Shown one piece after another: positions 48,187 to 59,225 of a stretch of DNA of 64,000 bases (the first letter of the stretch is position 1; each line of letters opens with the position of its first letter). The translations under genes were made by a program, and so were the position numbers. The notes under the pieces were generated by a model. It saw only the letters and a list, made by a program, of their open reading frames with translations. It was not told where the DNA came from and made no database searches. The DNA is from Pectinophora gossypiella (lineage: Eukaryota > Arthropoda > Insecta > Lepidoptera > Gelechiidae), in contig NC_065433.1 in assembly GCF_024362695.1 (NCBI RefSeq), positions 2,015,613-2,079,612 of the forward strand. Direction: 5' to 3'.

Positions 48187-48502
48187 GCCTCCGTGATCCA
48201 GTGGCTGAGCGTTTTGCTCGCGATCCGGAGGTCTCGGGTTCCAATCCCGGTGGGGACTAATCACTTTGTGATCCCTAGTTTGGTTAGGACATTGCAGGCT
48301 GATCACCTGATTGTCCAGAAGTAAGATGATCCGTGCTTCGGAAGGCACGTTAAGCCGTTGGTCCCGGTTACTACTTACTGATGTAAGTACGTAGTCGTTA
48401 CTTGAGACACGTCAGGGGCTTTTGGCGGCTCAGTAATAACCCTGACACCAAGCTTGATGAGGTTGGTCATCCACCTCACAACCCACACGATAGAAGAAGG
48501 CT
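48187..48502 (+). mobile_element. tRNA-headed SINE (family 1)
   Basis: A full copy with CCTCCGTGATCCAGTGGCTG at the head and CACAACCCACACGATAGAAG at the tail. A second partial copy of the 3' half follows at 48,640-48,768. A short tail piece lies at 47,608-47,670. Confidence 0.8.
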
Positions 48503-50089
48503 AAAATAACAAGTTCACGACTATATCCCAACTGGGGTAGTCAGAGATACATCCATCTCAAGATAAACTAAGTACCCACGCCTCACTGAATAAGCTTTTA
48601 ATCTTATTATAACTAAGAATACAAAGAACTGTAATAACCTCCAAGGACTACTTACTGATGTAAGTACGTAGTCGTTACTTGAGTCACGCCTTTGGCCGCT
48701 CAATAATAACCTTGACATCAGGCTTGATGACGCTGGTCACACCTCACAACCCACACGATAGAAGATAAGGTAGTAACTATGTATGCACCTGTAACAACAC
48801 TTAAAAATCAATCACGTTAAGGTGAATCTAAATCTGTTTTCAAATATTAGTGAGTTCCAAATCAGAACTGCAATTTCGTGAAATTAATTGTTTAATTAAT
48901 TACTATTGTCGGCGCAATATTGGAGTATCATTCCGAAGTTCAACTATGACTGTTGGCTCATCTCTGCTATAAACATGTTGCCTTTGGAGGGCCTCCTGGG
49001 GGCGATATTGAGACCGTCATTTTCGCTGAACTAGTAGCTGAATGCAGATCCCGAAAATAAATGATTATCACGTGCTCAACGGTGAAGGAAAACATCGTGA
49101 GGAAACCCACATTCTCCAGAAATGTATTTTCGGAGGTTGTGACCTAATCTGTATTGGGCTGGTTTTCCTTTCGCTCTATTTTAAATGACAAAAAGAAAAT
49201 CATTCAATCATTATGTGCCCACTCCATAGTCTAAATTTATTACTTAGTAATGTAACATAAGAATAATAAAATTTAATTTGGGACATTTTTTTTTGACGTA
49301 ACAATCATAAAATGTTTGTTGTCCCAAATTAAATAAAATAAACCTTAATAATTTAAGTTAAAATATATTATTTATGTTATAATACTACATTATATACTGT
49401 ATTATAGGCCTACCAGAATCTGATAGCATAAAAAAAGTAAAAAATATATTGATTTTCCTATGGTAATGTTAAACTGTCTCCTGTCAAGTCAAAGTACATG
49501 CTGCTTATTTATTTCCCCATTTGCCATGAGATTCTGGTACACCTATATATACTGTCGTCCATCAATATGTCTAAGTCTATAGACAAAGGGTAATTGTAAT
49601 GCGCATGTCCGGAACTGACAGGTTACGCGGACATCGTGGTACTAGAGGATCAGAAACAATAAGGGATGTTAAAGGGATGTGAAACTTTCCGGAACCCACA
49701 TGCATCCTCCTACTTAATAATGCACCTTATTGCATAATGCACTAGGGAGTAGAATAACCGATCAACATGGAATATTTAAAAAAATAAACTATGAAATATT
49801 TTTGATCCAACTATATAAACTGCCACTAAACTCAACACAGCTATTTCTAACTATGAAACTACCCCGGTACCAGGATTCAATAACTTGCAGATGGTTTAAG
49901 AGTTGGATCAATATTATAGATTCTCGTATAGTACACCTACTTGATAACAAACAAAAGCAAACTAGGAAAGGAGATAAATATTAAAAGTTATTGTGGGCAG
50001 AGTGGCAAGATGATTTGGATAATTATAAAGATACGAAGAATTTATTAAAAACATCATAGTAGGGAAAATAGAAGGAAATTGAGGAAGGG

Positions 50090-50500
50090 GATGATCGAGA
50101 AGAGCTTATATAGGACTAATTAAAGAGAACACGAGTGTCGTGTCTTACAAGGAAGTCAAAGAATTGGCTTTTGATAGACAAGAATGGAGAATGTTGAATG
50201 ACCTAGGACAACAAGACCCTGGTTTTGATTTGACAACCGCTGAAATACCGAAACCTGCCAAAGAATGCAGATGTCTACATCACCTGTTTTATTACCCCAG
50301 CATGGCGAAAGTGTCTCAAATAATGCATCTTGCTGTGGGGTCATGCTGCATATGTGAACAGCATTTTTGTTCTGCAAAAGCGAGCCATTCGGGCGATTTA
50401 CAAATTGGGACCCAAGACGTCACTTAGAAATAAATTTAAAGACATTAGTATTTTAACTTTGGCATCACAATATATCTTTAAAAACTTAATATAATGTAAA
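50090..50500 (+). pseudogene. LINE fragments (two families)
   Basis: 50,095-50,205 reads a LINE C-terminus (SYIGLIKENTSVVSYKEVKE then LAFDRQEWR). 50,325-50,492 reads ILLWGHAAYVNSIFVLQKRA then IRAIYKLGPKTSLRNKFK, the same Jockey-like end as 23,616-23,966. Both are broken. Confidence 0.7.
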
Positions 50501-50715
50501 GTTATATCTAACTGTCTTGATAAATATATAAAGCAAATGTTATATTGACCTTCAACAAGTTTATCCATGATAATTACGTCGAATAAATGATTCTGATCTG
50601 ATCTGCAAACTATACCAGATCACCATTGGATTCCGCAGAAACTATGGATCAATCTTTTTTTTTTTTGATGTGACTTATTGTACATTTGCCGCAGATGGCA
50701 TTAACTACTTGGGAG

Positions 50716-50940
50716 AGAAAGTCCATAGAGTATGTGAACACATTAGAAGAGTCCTTGAAAATGAGATATATTGCTCAGGAATGTTTCTTGATGTGCATCA
50801 GCCGTCAGGCATTCGACAAAGTCTGGCTCAAGGGGCTGTTCTACAAGTTGAAGAAGCTACTTCCACATCACATTTATCTGCTCCTCAAAAACTATTTAGT
50901 GGATTATAATCTTTTATCTATACTTATAATAAATCTGTAG
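50716..50940 (+). pseudogene. Jockey-like reverse transcriptase fragment
   Basis: It reads HRVCEHIRRVLENEIYCSGM FLDV in one frame, then QAFDKVWLKGLFYKLKKLLP HHIYLLLKNYL in another. This is the RT palm region around the FLD motif with one frameshift. It is joined to a family E tail at about 50,715. Confidence 0.78.
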
Positions 50941-53422
50941 AGAGGTCAATTCTGTACATTAAATATTTTTTCAAAATAACTATCAGGGGGTGATAAGTGG
51001 TCAATACTGATGCCAAAAATGCAATCAGTAAAATTTTTGTCTGTCTGTCTGTCTGTCTGTCTGTATGTTCCTTATAGAAACAAAAACTACTGGACGGATT
51101 TTAATGAAACTTGGTACAATTATTCTTCACACTCCTGGACAGGTTATAGTATACTTTTCATCACGCTACAATCAATAGGAGCAGAGTAGTGAAGGGAAAT
51201 TCTTTTGTATGAAAAATCTAAACCACTCAAGTTAGACGTTTGAAATTTGGCATGCAGGTACCTTAGATACCGTAGAGGTATACTAAGAAAGGAATTCCCG
51301 AAAATCCTACGGGAACGGGAATTAGCGGGAAAATCCTTTTGTATGAAAAATCTAAACCACTCAAGTTAGACAATTGAAATTTGGCATGCAGGTACCTTAG
51401 ATACCGTAGAGGTGTACTAAGAAAGGAATTCCCGAAATTCCCACGGGAACGGGAATTAGCGGGAAAATCCTTTTGTATGAAAAATCTAAACCACTCAAGT
51501 TAGACAATTGAAATTTCGCATGCAGGTACCTTAAGTACCGTAGAGGTGCACTAAGAAAGGAATTCCCAAAATTCTCACGGGAACGGGAATTAGCGGGAAA
51601 ATCCTTTTGTATGAAAAATCTAAACCACTCAAGCTAGACGTTTGAAATTTGGCATGCAGATACCTTAAGTACCGTAGAGGTGCACTAAGAAAGGAATTCC
51701 CGAAATTCCCACGAGAACGGGAATTAGCGGGAAAATCCTTTTGTATGAAAAATCTAAACCACTCAAGTTAGACCTTTGAAATTTGTCATGCAGGTACCTT
51801 AGGTACCGTGGAGGTGCACTAAGAAAGGAATTCCCGAAATTCCCACGGGAACGCGAATTAACGGGAAAATCCTTTTGTATGAAAAATCTAAACCACTCAA
51901 GTTAGACGTTTGAAATTTGGCATGCAGGTACTTTAGTAAACTTAAAGCTTAGTTGCAACAGGATATTACAAAATTCCCACGGGAACGGTAGTTAGCGGGA
52001 AAATCCTTTTGTATGAAAAATCTAAACCACTCAAGTTAGACAATTGAAATTTGGCATGCAAGTACCTTAAGTACCGTAGAGGTGCACTAAGAAAGGAATT
52101 CCCAAAATTCTCACGGGAACGGGAATTAGCGGGAAAATCCTTTTGTATGAAAAATCTAAACCACTCAAGTTAGACAATTGAAATTTGGCATGCAAGTACC
52201 TTAAGTACCGTAGAGGTGCACTAAGAAAGGAATTCCCAAAATTCTCACGGGAACGGGAATTAGCGGGAAAATCCTTTTGTATGAAAAATCTAAACCACTC
52301 AAGTTAGACGTTTGAAATTTGGCATGCAGATACCTTAAGTACCGTAGTGGTGCACTAAGAAAGGAATTCCCGAAATTCCCACGAGAACGGGAATTAGCGG
52401 GAAAATCCTTTTGTATGAAAAATCTAAACCACTCAAGTTAGACCTTTGAAATTTGTCATGCAGGTACCTTAGGTACCGTGGAGGTGCACTAAGAAAGGAA
52501 TTCCCAAATTCCCACGGGAACGCGAATTAACGGGAAAATCCTTTTGTATGAAAAATCTAAACCACTCAAGTTAGACGTTTGAAATTTGGCATGCAGGTAC
52601 TTTAGTAAACTTAAAGCTTAGTTGCAACAGGATATTACAAAATTCCCACGGGAACGGTAGTTAGCGGGAAAAAACATTTGTATGAAAAAATCAAATCTAA
52701 ATAAAAGGAGAAACTGACTGACTCAGTGACTGACATATATCAACGCATAGCCTGAACGGCTAAACGTAGGCATTTGAAATTTGGAAGGGACATAGCTTAG
52801 GTACCGTAGAGGTGCACTAAGAAAGGAATTCCCGGAATTCCCACGGGAACGGAAATTAGCGGGAAAATCTTTTTGTATGAAAAATCTAAACCGCTTAAGT
52901 TAGACGCTTGAAATTTGGCATGCAGGTACCTTAGTTAACTTAAAGCTTAGTTGCAACAGGATATTGCAAAATTCCCACGGAAACGGGAGTTAGTGGGAAA
53001 AAAACATTTGTATGAAAAAATCGAAACCGCGTAAGATAGATATTTTCAATTCAATTCAATTAAATTATTTATTGCATTCCATGTAGTACAATAGGGTGTT
53101 ACATAGGCATAGGAACTAAAACATGGACCCTATAGGGCACAGCAACGTTGAAGGGAAGAGAGGAAGTGTGTATTAAAATTAAAACTCAATGAACAATCAA
53201 TTAAAAAAAAAACAATTCAATCAATTGATTCAATCTAGCACGCATGTATACCTTAGTAAATATAAAGTTTATTTTTGGCTGTATTTTGAAAAATGGGAGT
53301 TATTGGGAAAAAAAAATGTACTTATGAAAAAATCTAAACTGCATAAGTATGCACTCCCACACACACAAAGATCTCTCTCTTATATAACACGCCACGCGGA
53401 CGAAGTCGCGGGCAAAAGCTAG
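50917..53422 (+). mobile_element. Complete Helitron, about 2.5 kb, with an internal tandem array
   Basis: The 5' end TCTATACTTATAATAAATCT begins after A at 50,916. The 3' end has the hairpin CGCGGACGAAGTCGCG followed 11 nt later by CTAG (53,419-53,422) and then T. This matches Helitron structure, including the A/T target. Internal parts: a (TGTC)n run (51,041-51,065), a CTGGACGGATTTTAATGAAA segment, then a 51,200-53,040 array. A LINE-like tail insertion lies at 53,040-53,220. There is no Rep/helicase gene, so it is non-autonomous. Confidence 0.85.
51200..53040 (+). repeat. About 133-bp tandem array (about 14 units) inside the Helitron
   Basis: Each unit carries TTTTGTATGAAAAATCTAAA, TTGAAATTTGGCATGCAGGT and GAAAGGAATTCCC. 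Two blocks of about 670 bp are near copies (51,337-52,004 and 52,005-52,672): ACGAGAACGG recurs at 51,711 and 52,381, and ACGCGAATTA at 51,851 and 52,520. This gives a higher-order repeat of five units. Confidence 0.85.
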
Positions 53423-53459
53423 TGTAAAATAAAACGACATACTCGAGTTTCTATGTCAT

Positions 53460-53640
53460 TAAAGTAGGAGTTCCACAGGACTCGGTCTTGGGATCATCTC
53501 TATACTTGCTATAACCAGCTTGTGTGTCAGATTCTGAACATATGACATTACCTTCGCTGATGGTACGGCCGTACTAACGTCTCACGAAAGCCCAAACACT
53601 ACATCACCTAAACCTTACAGACACATCTTAATAAAATTCA
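53460..53640 (+). pseudogene. Reverse transcriptase fragment
   Basis: It reads VGVPQDSVLGSSLYLL and then, in a shifted frame, ITFADGTAVLTS. These match the G-PQGSVLGP-L and FADDTA motifs of Jockey-type RTs, with a degenerate catalytic box (FADG). Confidence 0.7.
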
Positions 53641-53654
53641 CAAGTGAGTTCCAT

Positions 53655-53780
53655 GTTCAGTCACTTTAGAACCCTGTCGCACTATCATATTTGATATTTA
53701 ATGAGATTTACGGTTTAATTAGCCAAAAAAGTTAATGTGACATTGTTTCAAAGTGTATAATGTACTCGTGACCGTGCAGG
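53655..53780. mobile_element. MITE, sister of 46,107-46,255
   Basis: It shares AGAACCCTGTCGCACTATCA, ATTTAATGAGATTTACGGTT and GTACTCGTGACCGTGCAG with the first copy. Confidence 0.6.
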
Positions 53781-53879
53781 TCTTTTTGTAAACGTAGAAT
53801 GTTCGCGCTTCCGGTAAAATCAAAAACAAATAATAAAATGCTCGTTTATTTGAAATAACAACACAACACTACCAATACA

Positions 53880-54213
53880 TAAATATTAAATAGCCTATAT
53901 ATGTCCCCCAGTAGTGGGACACAGGCCTCCCCTCAATCAACCGAAGGGGGTATGGAGCATACTCCGCCACGCTGCTCCACTGCGGGTTGGTGGAGGTATT
54001 TTACGGGTAATAACCGGGACCAACGGCTTAACGTGCCCTCCGAAGCACGGAATCAACTTAGTTTTTCGGACAATCGGGTGATTCAAGCCTGTAATGTCCT
54101 TACCAAACAAAGGACAGTCTCACATAGTGATTTCGACAATGTCCCCATCGGGAATCGAACCCGGACCTCCAAATCGTGAGCCTAACGCTCTAACCACTAG
54201 ACCTTGGAGGCTG
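53880..54213 (-). mobile_element. tRNA-derived SINE (family 3), complete
   Basis: It has the same structure as 32,917-33,247: tail ATAGCCTATATATGTCCCCC, body GACAATCGGGTGATTCAAGC, head GGGAATCGAACCCGGACCTC followed by TAACCACTAGACCTTGGAGG. Confidence 0.82.
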
Positions 54214-54595
54214 TTAACAATATTCGTAGGTATTCACGCAAGGGTTCTTCTTATCCCTTTTTTGCGCCAAGTTTTCCCTAACAATTTACCTCTATCTACC
54301 TTTTTATTTATATTGCCTCACACTGCCTTCTCGTTTGGTCACGTGCCAGTTCGCTAAGGTTTGCGAAATGAAGTACCAGGAGATAATAACTCAAGTAAAG
54401 ATGTCCAGTGTCTGTGAGTGTGTAGAATTGCAACGGGAACAGCAAACTGTTGCACGTTTTTACGATGCTGACGACGACGGAAAGTAAGTAAGTAAGTTAA
54501 AAAAAAAGATAAACGAAAAAAAAGAAAAGAGGAAAACTAAGGAAAACTAAGACAGTTTTTAAAGTTAGTAAGCACATCGAAATTTTAAAGACGTA

Positions 54596-55030
54596 CAGGG
54601 TGTTAGTGAAATCGTATCCAAAACTTTGAGGGACGATTCAGGCCATGATTCTGGGTTAATATCAAGTGGAGTTTTCCGTCGCAAACATATGGAACGGAAA
54701 ATAATTAAAAAAACACAAAATTGTCATGAATTTTCTGACAGGAAATTTCGCTAGATACTCGTATCAACTCAGAATCATGGTCTGAATCACCCCCTCAGTA
54801 TTCGTTACGGTGTCACATTGCACGGGGTGTTAGTGACATCGTAACGAATATTGAGAGGGATGATTTAGCTCATTATTCTGAGTTAATATCAAGTGGAATT
54901 TTCCACCGCAAAAGTAGAGAATTAAAAATAATTAAAAAAAAAACTAAAAAAAACATGAATTTTGCGACAGAAAACTTCACTATACATTAACTCCCCATCA
55001 GTATTCGTTATGATGTCACTAACACCCTGT
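54596..55030. mobile_element. Pair of fold-back elements of the same family
   Basis: Two units (54,596-54,820 and 54,825-55,030) start GGGTGTTAGTGAAATCGTAT and GGGGTGTTAGTGACATCGTA. They are joined head to tail with a shorter linker (CACATTGCACG) than the other two pairs. Confidence 0.65.
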
Positions 55031-55445
55031 ATATTTAGATATGGTTTTCTTAGGAAAAGGGCGATATATTTGACTTGCTCCTTCCAGGAGATCGGCTTGC
55101 CAAACGTCTTGACGAATTTGATTGACGGCAGCGTGACCGTGGCGTGTTATAATAACCCTTTGTTACACTACTGCACTTGAAGGGTTTAAAGAAACATTTA
55201 TTACTTCCGGACACCACAGACACAGACAGACAGGTATATTACACCTTGATTCCCCATTTGGGAAATCAACGCATTGGCCGGGCGTGAGGATTCCAGTCAT
55301 CATAACTCGATCTCGGCAACAACAATATATGGCTGTGTTTAGTGTCTATTTAAGTGTTTGAGAATTTTTAAGAGGGAGTTCATTCTTGCCGTTAGGAAGA
55401 AGAGGAGGATAGCACCGAAGTTTTTAGGGACGCAATTAGCTGCCA

Positions 55446-55737
55446 TCATCATCAACATCAACCCATTAACGTCCCCACTGCTGGGCACGGGCCTTCCTAT
55501 GGATGGATAGGGAGATCGGGCCTTAAACCATCACGCAGGCCCAGTGCGGATTGATGGTTATTAACGACTGATAATGCAGCCGGGCCCAACGGCTTATCGT
55601 GCCTTCTAAAGCACGGAGGAGCTCTAGATGAAAACTTTTTTTTGTGGTCACCCATCCTATGACCGGCCTTTGCGAAAGTTGCTTTACTTCAACAATCGCA
55701 GACCGACCGCATTAACCACTGCGCCACGGAGCTCCTC
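55446..55737 (-). mobile_element. Chimeric tRNA/5S-like SINE (family 2)
   Basis: A reverse copy: tail CATCATCATCAACATCAACC, 5S-like block GTGGTCACCCATCCTATGAC, head CTGCGCCACGGAGCTC. A tail-only relative lies at 3,352-3,470. Confidence 0.78.
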
Positions 55738-55977
55738 AATTAGCTGTCAAAAGCCTTAAAATATGTATTTCGAGTGACCTAGGTATTTCCATTGGGTAGA
55801 TTTGACGTGACTTATTATTGATTTGCTGCAAATGCCATTAACTACTTGGCCGAATATACTATTTGGCTGAAATTACATTGGATATTTCAGTAAATAGTAA
55901 CATAAAACAAAAAAAAGGAATAACAAAAGGATTTAATGGCATTACCTATTCTTTATTAAGGTCATCTGCTATCGTTT

Positions 55978-56200
55978 GGGTTGTGAATTGAATTACCAAC
56001 CTCATCAACCCTGGTGTCAGGGCTACTATTGAGCCGCCAAAGGCCCACGACATGGCTCATGTAACAACTACTTACTTACATCAATAAGTAGTAACCGGGA
56101 CCAACGGCTCAACGTGCCTTCCGAAGCACAGATCATTTTACTTTTTGGACAATCAGGTGATCAGCCTGTAATATCCTAACCAAACTAAGGATCACAAATT
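55978..56200 (-). mobile_element. SINE (family 1), head missing
   Basis: A reverse-oriented body with CAACCTCATCAACCCTGGTG, GTAGTAACCGGGACCAACGG and GACAATCAGGTGATCAGCCT. The tRNA-like head is missing at the right end. Confidence 0.75.
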
Positions 56201-56610
56201 TATTAAGGTGAGTTTACATTAATTACCCGGTTGCGGCGAAAAAAAAGGAAGGTTATGTGTTCGACCGCTATGTATGTGTATGCACGTCTGTTACCACCTA
56301 AGTTGTCGTATTGTGTTGTTTTATATATAGTCAAACCTTGCATTTATGGGGACATGCAACGCCGCTGGGTGGCGTAGCAAAAGTCTGACCCCGGATTACC
56401 GACATTCGTCAGCCAGTCGGTAACGGGCACTGTTTTACCCCACAGAGAGAGATGAGAGAGTTTTCGTATCTATTTGTTCATCCACCTATCTCTCTCTCAG
56501 TGAACTGTTGCACCCAAGAATGGCTATTTTTAGATGAGGCACCAGGACAACATAAACTTGCATTATGAGATACAATTTTCAGTACAAAGATCAAAAATCG
56601 TTTAAATTAT

Positions 56611-57010
56611 GACGGCCTCCGTAGTCCAGTGGTTGAGCGTTAGGCTCACGATGCGGCGGCCCCGGGTTCGAATCCCTGTGGGGACATATTAGAAAAATCA
56701 CATTTTCAGGACATTACAGACTGGCTAAGACGATCCGTGCTTCGGAAGGCACGTTAAGCCGTTGGTCCCGGTTACTACTTACCGATGTAAGTAGTCGTTA
56801 CACGAGTCATGTCAGGGGCCTTTGGCGGCTCAATAGTAACCCTGACACCAGGGTTGAAGAGGTTGGTAATTCAACTCACAACTCACACGATTTAAGAAGA
56901 CCTTCACATGTGACATGACTCACATGTCAGAGGCCTTTGGCGGCTCAATAGTAACCCTGGTGTCAGGGTTGATGAGGTTTTGATCTCAACCCACACGAGA
57001 AAAGTTTAAA
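56611..57010 (+). mobile_element. SINE (family 1) plus a tandem 3' fragment
   Basis: The full head is at 56,611 (CCTCCGTAGTCCAGTGGTTG, B box GGGTTCGAATCCCTGTGGGG). The body runs to about 56,905. A second copy of the last 80 bp (GGCCTTTGGCGGCTCAATAG onward) follows to about 57,010. Confidence 0.8.
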
Positions 57011-57547
57011 TTATAGAAAGAAGATTGACTTCCATCCTATCCTATAATCTACAATGTTAATCTACCACCAATTTGGTACTTGTTATTATGACATGGCAAA
57101 AGAAGTGGCGTAAGAAACTCCTTCACAACACGAAACAACTGAACGCAATACTCCATAGGTGAACCCACTCCATTAGGAAGTACAGGCGTGAGTAATAATT
57201 CAAATTAAAAAACAAAACTTGTTTGAAAGTATCCAGATAGTGTCGTATCCGTGGCATGGACGCCTCGTAGTTATTATTATTGATTGAAGACCTTTCAATG
57301 TGTGCTCTTCTCATAACACTGCGGCACACTTGCACTCACACCCCATTCCACGTCTGAGTGAAACAGTGATCTGGAATGAAACACACGTTCGATAGAGACA
57401 ACAACTGCGGACTGAGACCTAACTGAAGTCTAGCTGCACGGCTTAAATAGGTATTCAGTTTTAGTGTTTATAAAGTCGAAAGTTAAATGACGTCTTCCCG
57501 GGGGTAAAATCTCTTGTAGTTTTCCCACTTTCCCGCTGCTATGAGAG

Positions 57548-57600
57548 CCTGGTAGCAGATATCAAATCACTGCTCGTTGCTAGGATACGGATGACGTCAT
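57548..57600 (+). promoter_or_regulatory. RFX-like plus CRE motif pair upstream of the ODAD4 genes
   Basis: CCTGGTAGC at 57548 is followed 25 nt later by CGTTGCTAGGATACG and then TGACGTCA. The minus strand at 3,555-3,598 has the same two outer blocks at the same 42-nt spacing with an unlike middle. It lies 1.6 kb before ODAD4 copy A. It could be a control element or the conserved core of an old repeat. Confidence 0.3.
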
Positions 57601-57671
57601 TATTTTTACCTGTTGGACCCAGAATGCTGATTATTGATTATGGATGCTTTCATAGTGCGTAAAGGATAAAA

Positions 57672-57775
57672 CCCGCAGTGGAGCAGCGTGGTGGAGTATG
57701 CTCCATACCCCCTCCGGTTGATTGAGGGGAGGCCTGTGCCCAGCAGTGGGACGTATATAGGCAGTTTATGTTTGT
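57672..57775 (+). mobile_element. SINE family 3, 3' part
   Basis: It has GCAGTGGAGCAGCGTGGTGG, CATACCCCCTCCGGTTGATT and CCCAGCAGTGGGACGTATAT, then GGCAGTTTATG. Similar plus-strand tails lie at 16,535-16,612 and 9,885-9,935. Confidence 0.7.
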
Positions 57776-57867
57776 TATGTATGTTAAAGGATAAAAATAA
57801 AAGTTTTGGCGACAAATAGTTACAATATTCGGGCTCCTTACCGATATATTCTCGCCTTATTTTTTTT

Positions 57868-58105
57868 ATGACGTGACTTATTGTAGGTTTGCCGCAGATG
57901 GCATTAACTACTTGGCCGGACAAATGGGGAGCGCTTAAGGCTCTCACCCGGTACAACGTTTAAGACAACAGGCCTGAGGGTGCCCAGTTGGGCGCGAACC
58001 TCGGCTCAGGGCGTTGTCTGAGAGGAAAAATATTTGAAAGAATCAATCGACCCTAGTAAGTCGATAGCGCCGGCGCCGGCGGGGTCGGTATCGGGGGTTA
58101 TATTC
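57868..58105 (-). mobile_element. Poly(A)-tailed retroelement 3' end (family E)
   Basis: A reverse copy starting TGACGTGACTTATTGTAGGT after a T run. It keeps CCGCAGATGGCATTAACTAC and CGGGGTCGGTATCGGGG. Confidence 0.7.
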
Positions 58106-58340
58106 TCGCCAGAAATGTTTAAAGACATTGTAAAAGAATCATTTCTTTTGGAGGTCCGTAGTTTATTATTGTCTTTGGAAATAGGTTTGCTTCTATGCTG
58201 TTCTGGGAGCAAATAAAAAACATAGAAAACGTTCAGCTGCTTGTCTTCCCGGGCATGTCGTAAAAACCGACAGAGGGATTGTGTCATCTAACATGATGGA
58301 CTAATGTTATGGGCGATAGGCTGATCCCTTATCACCATAA

Positions 58341-58465
58341 GGTTCATCACATCCAGCTTACGACATCGTATCAACAGTGGCTGCAAGTTGTCTTTGATTA
58401 CTTGTGGCTCTGCCCACCCCATTAGGGATTACGGGTGTGAGTTTATGTATGTATGTATGTATGTG
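58341..58465 (+). mobile_element. Copy of the about 120-bp SINE-like element
   Basis: It starts GGTTCATCACATCC and ends in GTGAGTTTATG plus TATG repeats. The central GTGGCTCTGCCCACCCCATT is shared with the other copies. Target duplications are not clear. Confidence 0.7.
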
Positions 58466-59104
58466 TTTGGAAATAGGTACTAAGATGTATGATGTTGACT
58501 TCTATAATAGTTACAACTCCTTCAGGATTGCCGTACATTATTTTTCGCCATTCATAGAAAAGATTACGAACAATATAGAACGCACTCATAGACAAAGAAT
58601 AAATAAATCATAGAGTTTCTTGTGTTCACCATCCAGCGTAAGTTAAAAAACTGAAGCTAAGCTACTAAGTTACATTTATGTTCAGTCTGCATTTGTTTCA
58701 ATCCTGCAGTATTTTTGATCAAAAGCATTTCAAAAGGTACTTACGAAGCCCGTACTCTACTGGTACTTAAACCATCCCCTCCGGACTCGTGGTCACACCA
58801 GGTTGTCACACCAGTATTGACAAACAGGAATTTTATTCTTGTTTGTCACACCGCTAACAATAGAACATCTTTTATCACACCATTGTTAGTGCGGAGAATT
58901 CGAAGCTTCTATAAGTAAATTCTGTGTTCCGTCTATCTTTTTGTTTTCTATTTTATTATAGAAAAAAGACCATATGTGTATTTCTTAAGAATAATTAGAA
59001 CCAAAGAGGATATAAAAATATATAAAACCGTTAAAAACACTATCGAGATCGACTCGTCTGTCAAAGACTGTAAATGTCAGATCCATGATAATTTAGACTA
59101 TTGT

Positions 59105-59212
59105 GTACTTAATTGTTATGGTTTTTAGAAGATAATCTTGTAATTGTTAACTTTTATTGCTTACTTATTTGCAAGGATTTTATTTAGATACAATAGTATA
59201 TATTTAGTATAC
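59105..59212 (+). promoter_or_regulatory. Putative promoter of ODAD4 copy A
   Basis: The 100-120 bp before the start resemble the same interval before copy B (61,399-61,506). Shared words include GGTTTTTAGA, AAGGATTT, TTTATTTAGA followed by ACAAT, and a TATATA-like AT run 20-40 nt before the ATG. The similarity shows that the duplication included the 5' flank. The promoter role is inferred from position. Confidence 0.45.
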
Positions 59213-59225
59213 GTATATTTTGGTA

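Larger units (their letters stand above)
44911..59225. other. 14.3-kb non-coding stretch between the last dynein exon and ODAD4 copy A
   Basis: No dynein exon was found on the plus strand. It holds MITEs (46,107-46,255; 53,655-53,780), motif-module sites (45.79, 47.27, 49.53 and 57.55 kb), SINEs (48.2, 53.9, 55.4, 56.0 and 56.6 kb), LINE fragments (50.1-50.9 and 53.46-53.64 kb), a full Helitron (50,917-53,422), fold-backs (54,596-55,030) and a short tail-sharing element (58,341-58,465). 46,560-47,200 and 58,480-59,100 are unassigned. Confidence 0.55.

Noticed and set aside
49730..49984. 84-residue ORF near LINE fragments
   Set aside because: Probably decayed retroelement sequence; no motif strong enough to name it.
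51200..53040. CRISPR-like array
   Set aside because: Units are contiguous with no unique spacers, in a eukaryotic Helitron.
54962..55180. 72-residue ORF ending SVTVACYNNPLLHYCT
   Set aside because: Starts inside a fold-back arm and shows no known motif or dynein similarity.
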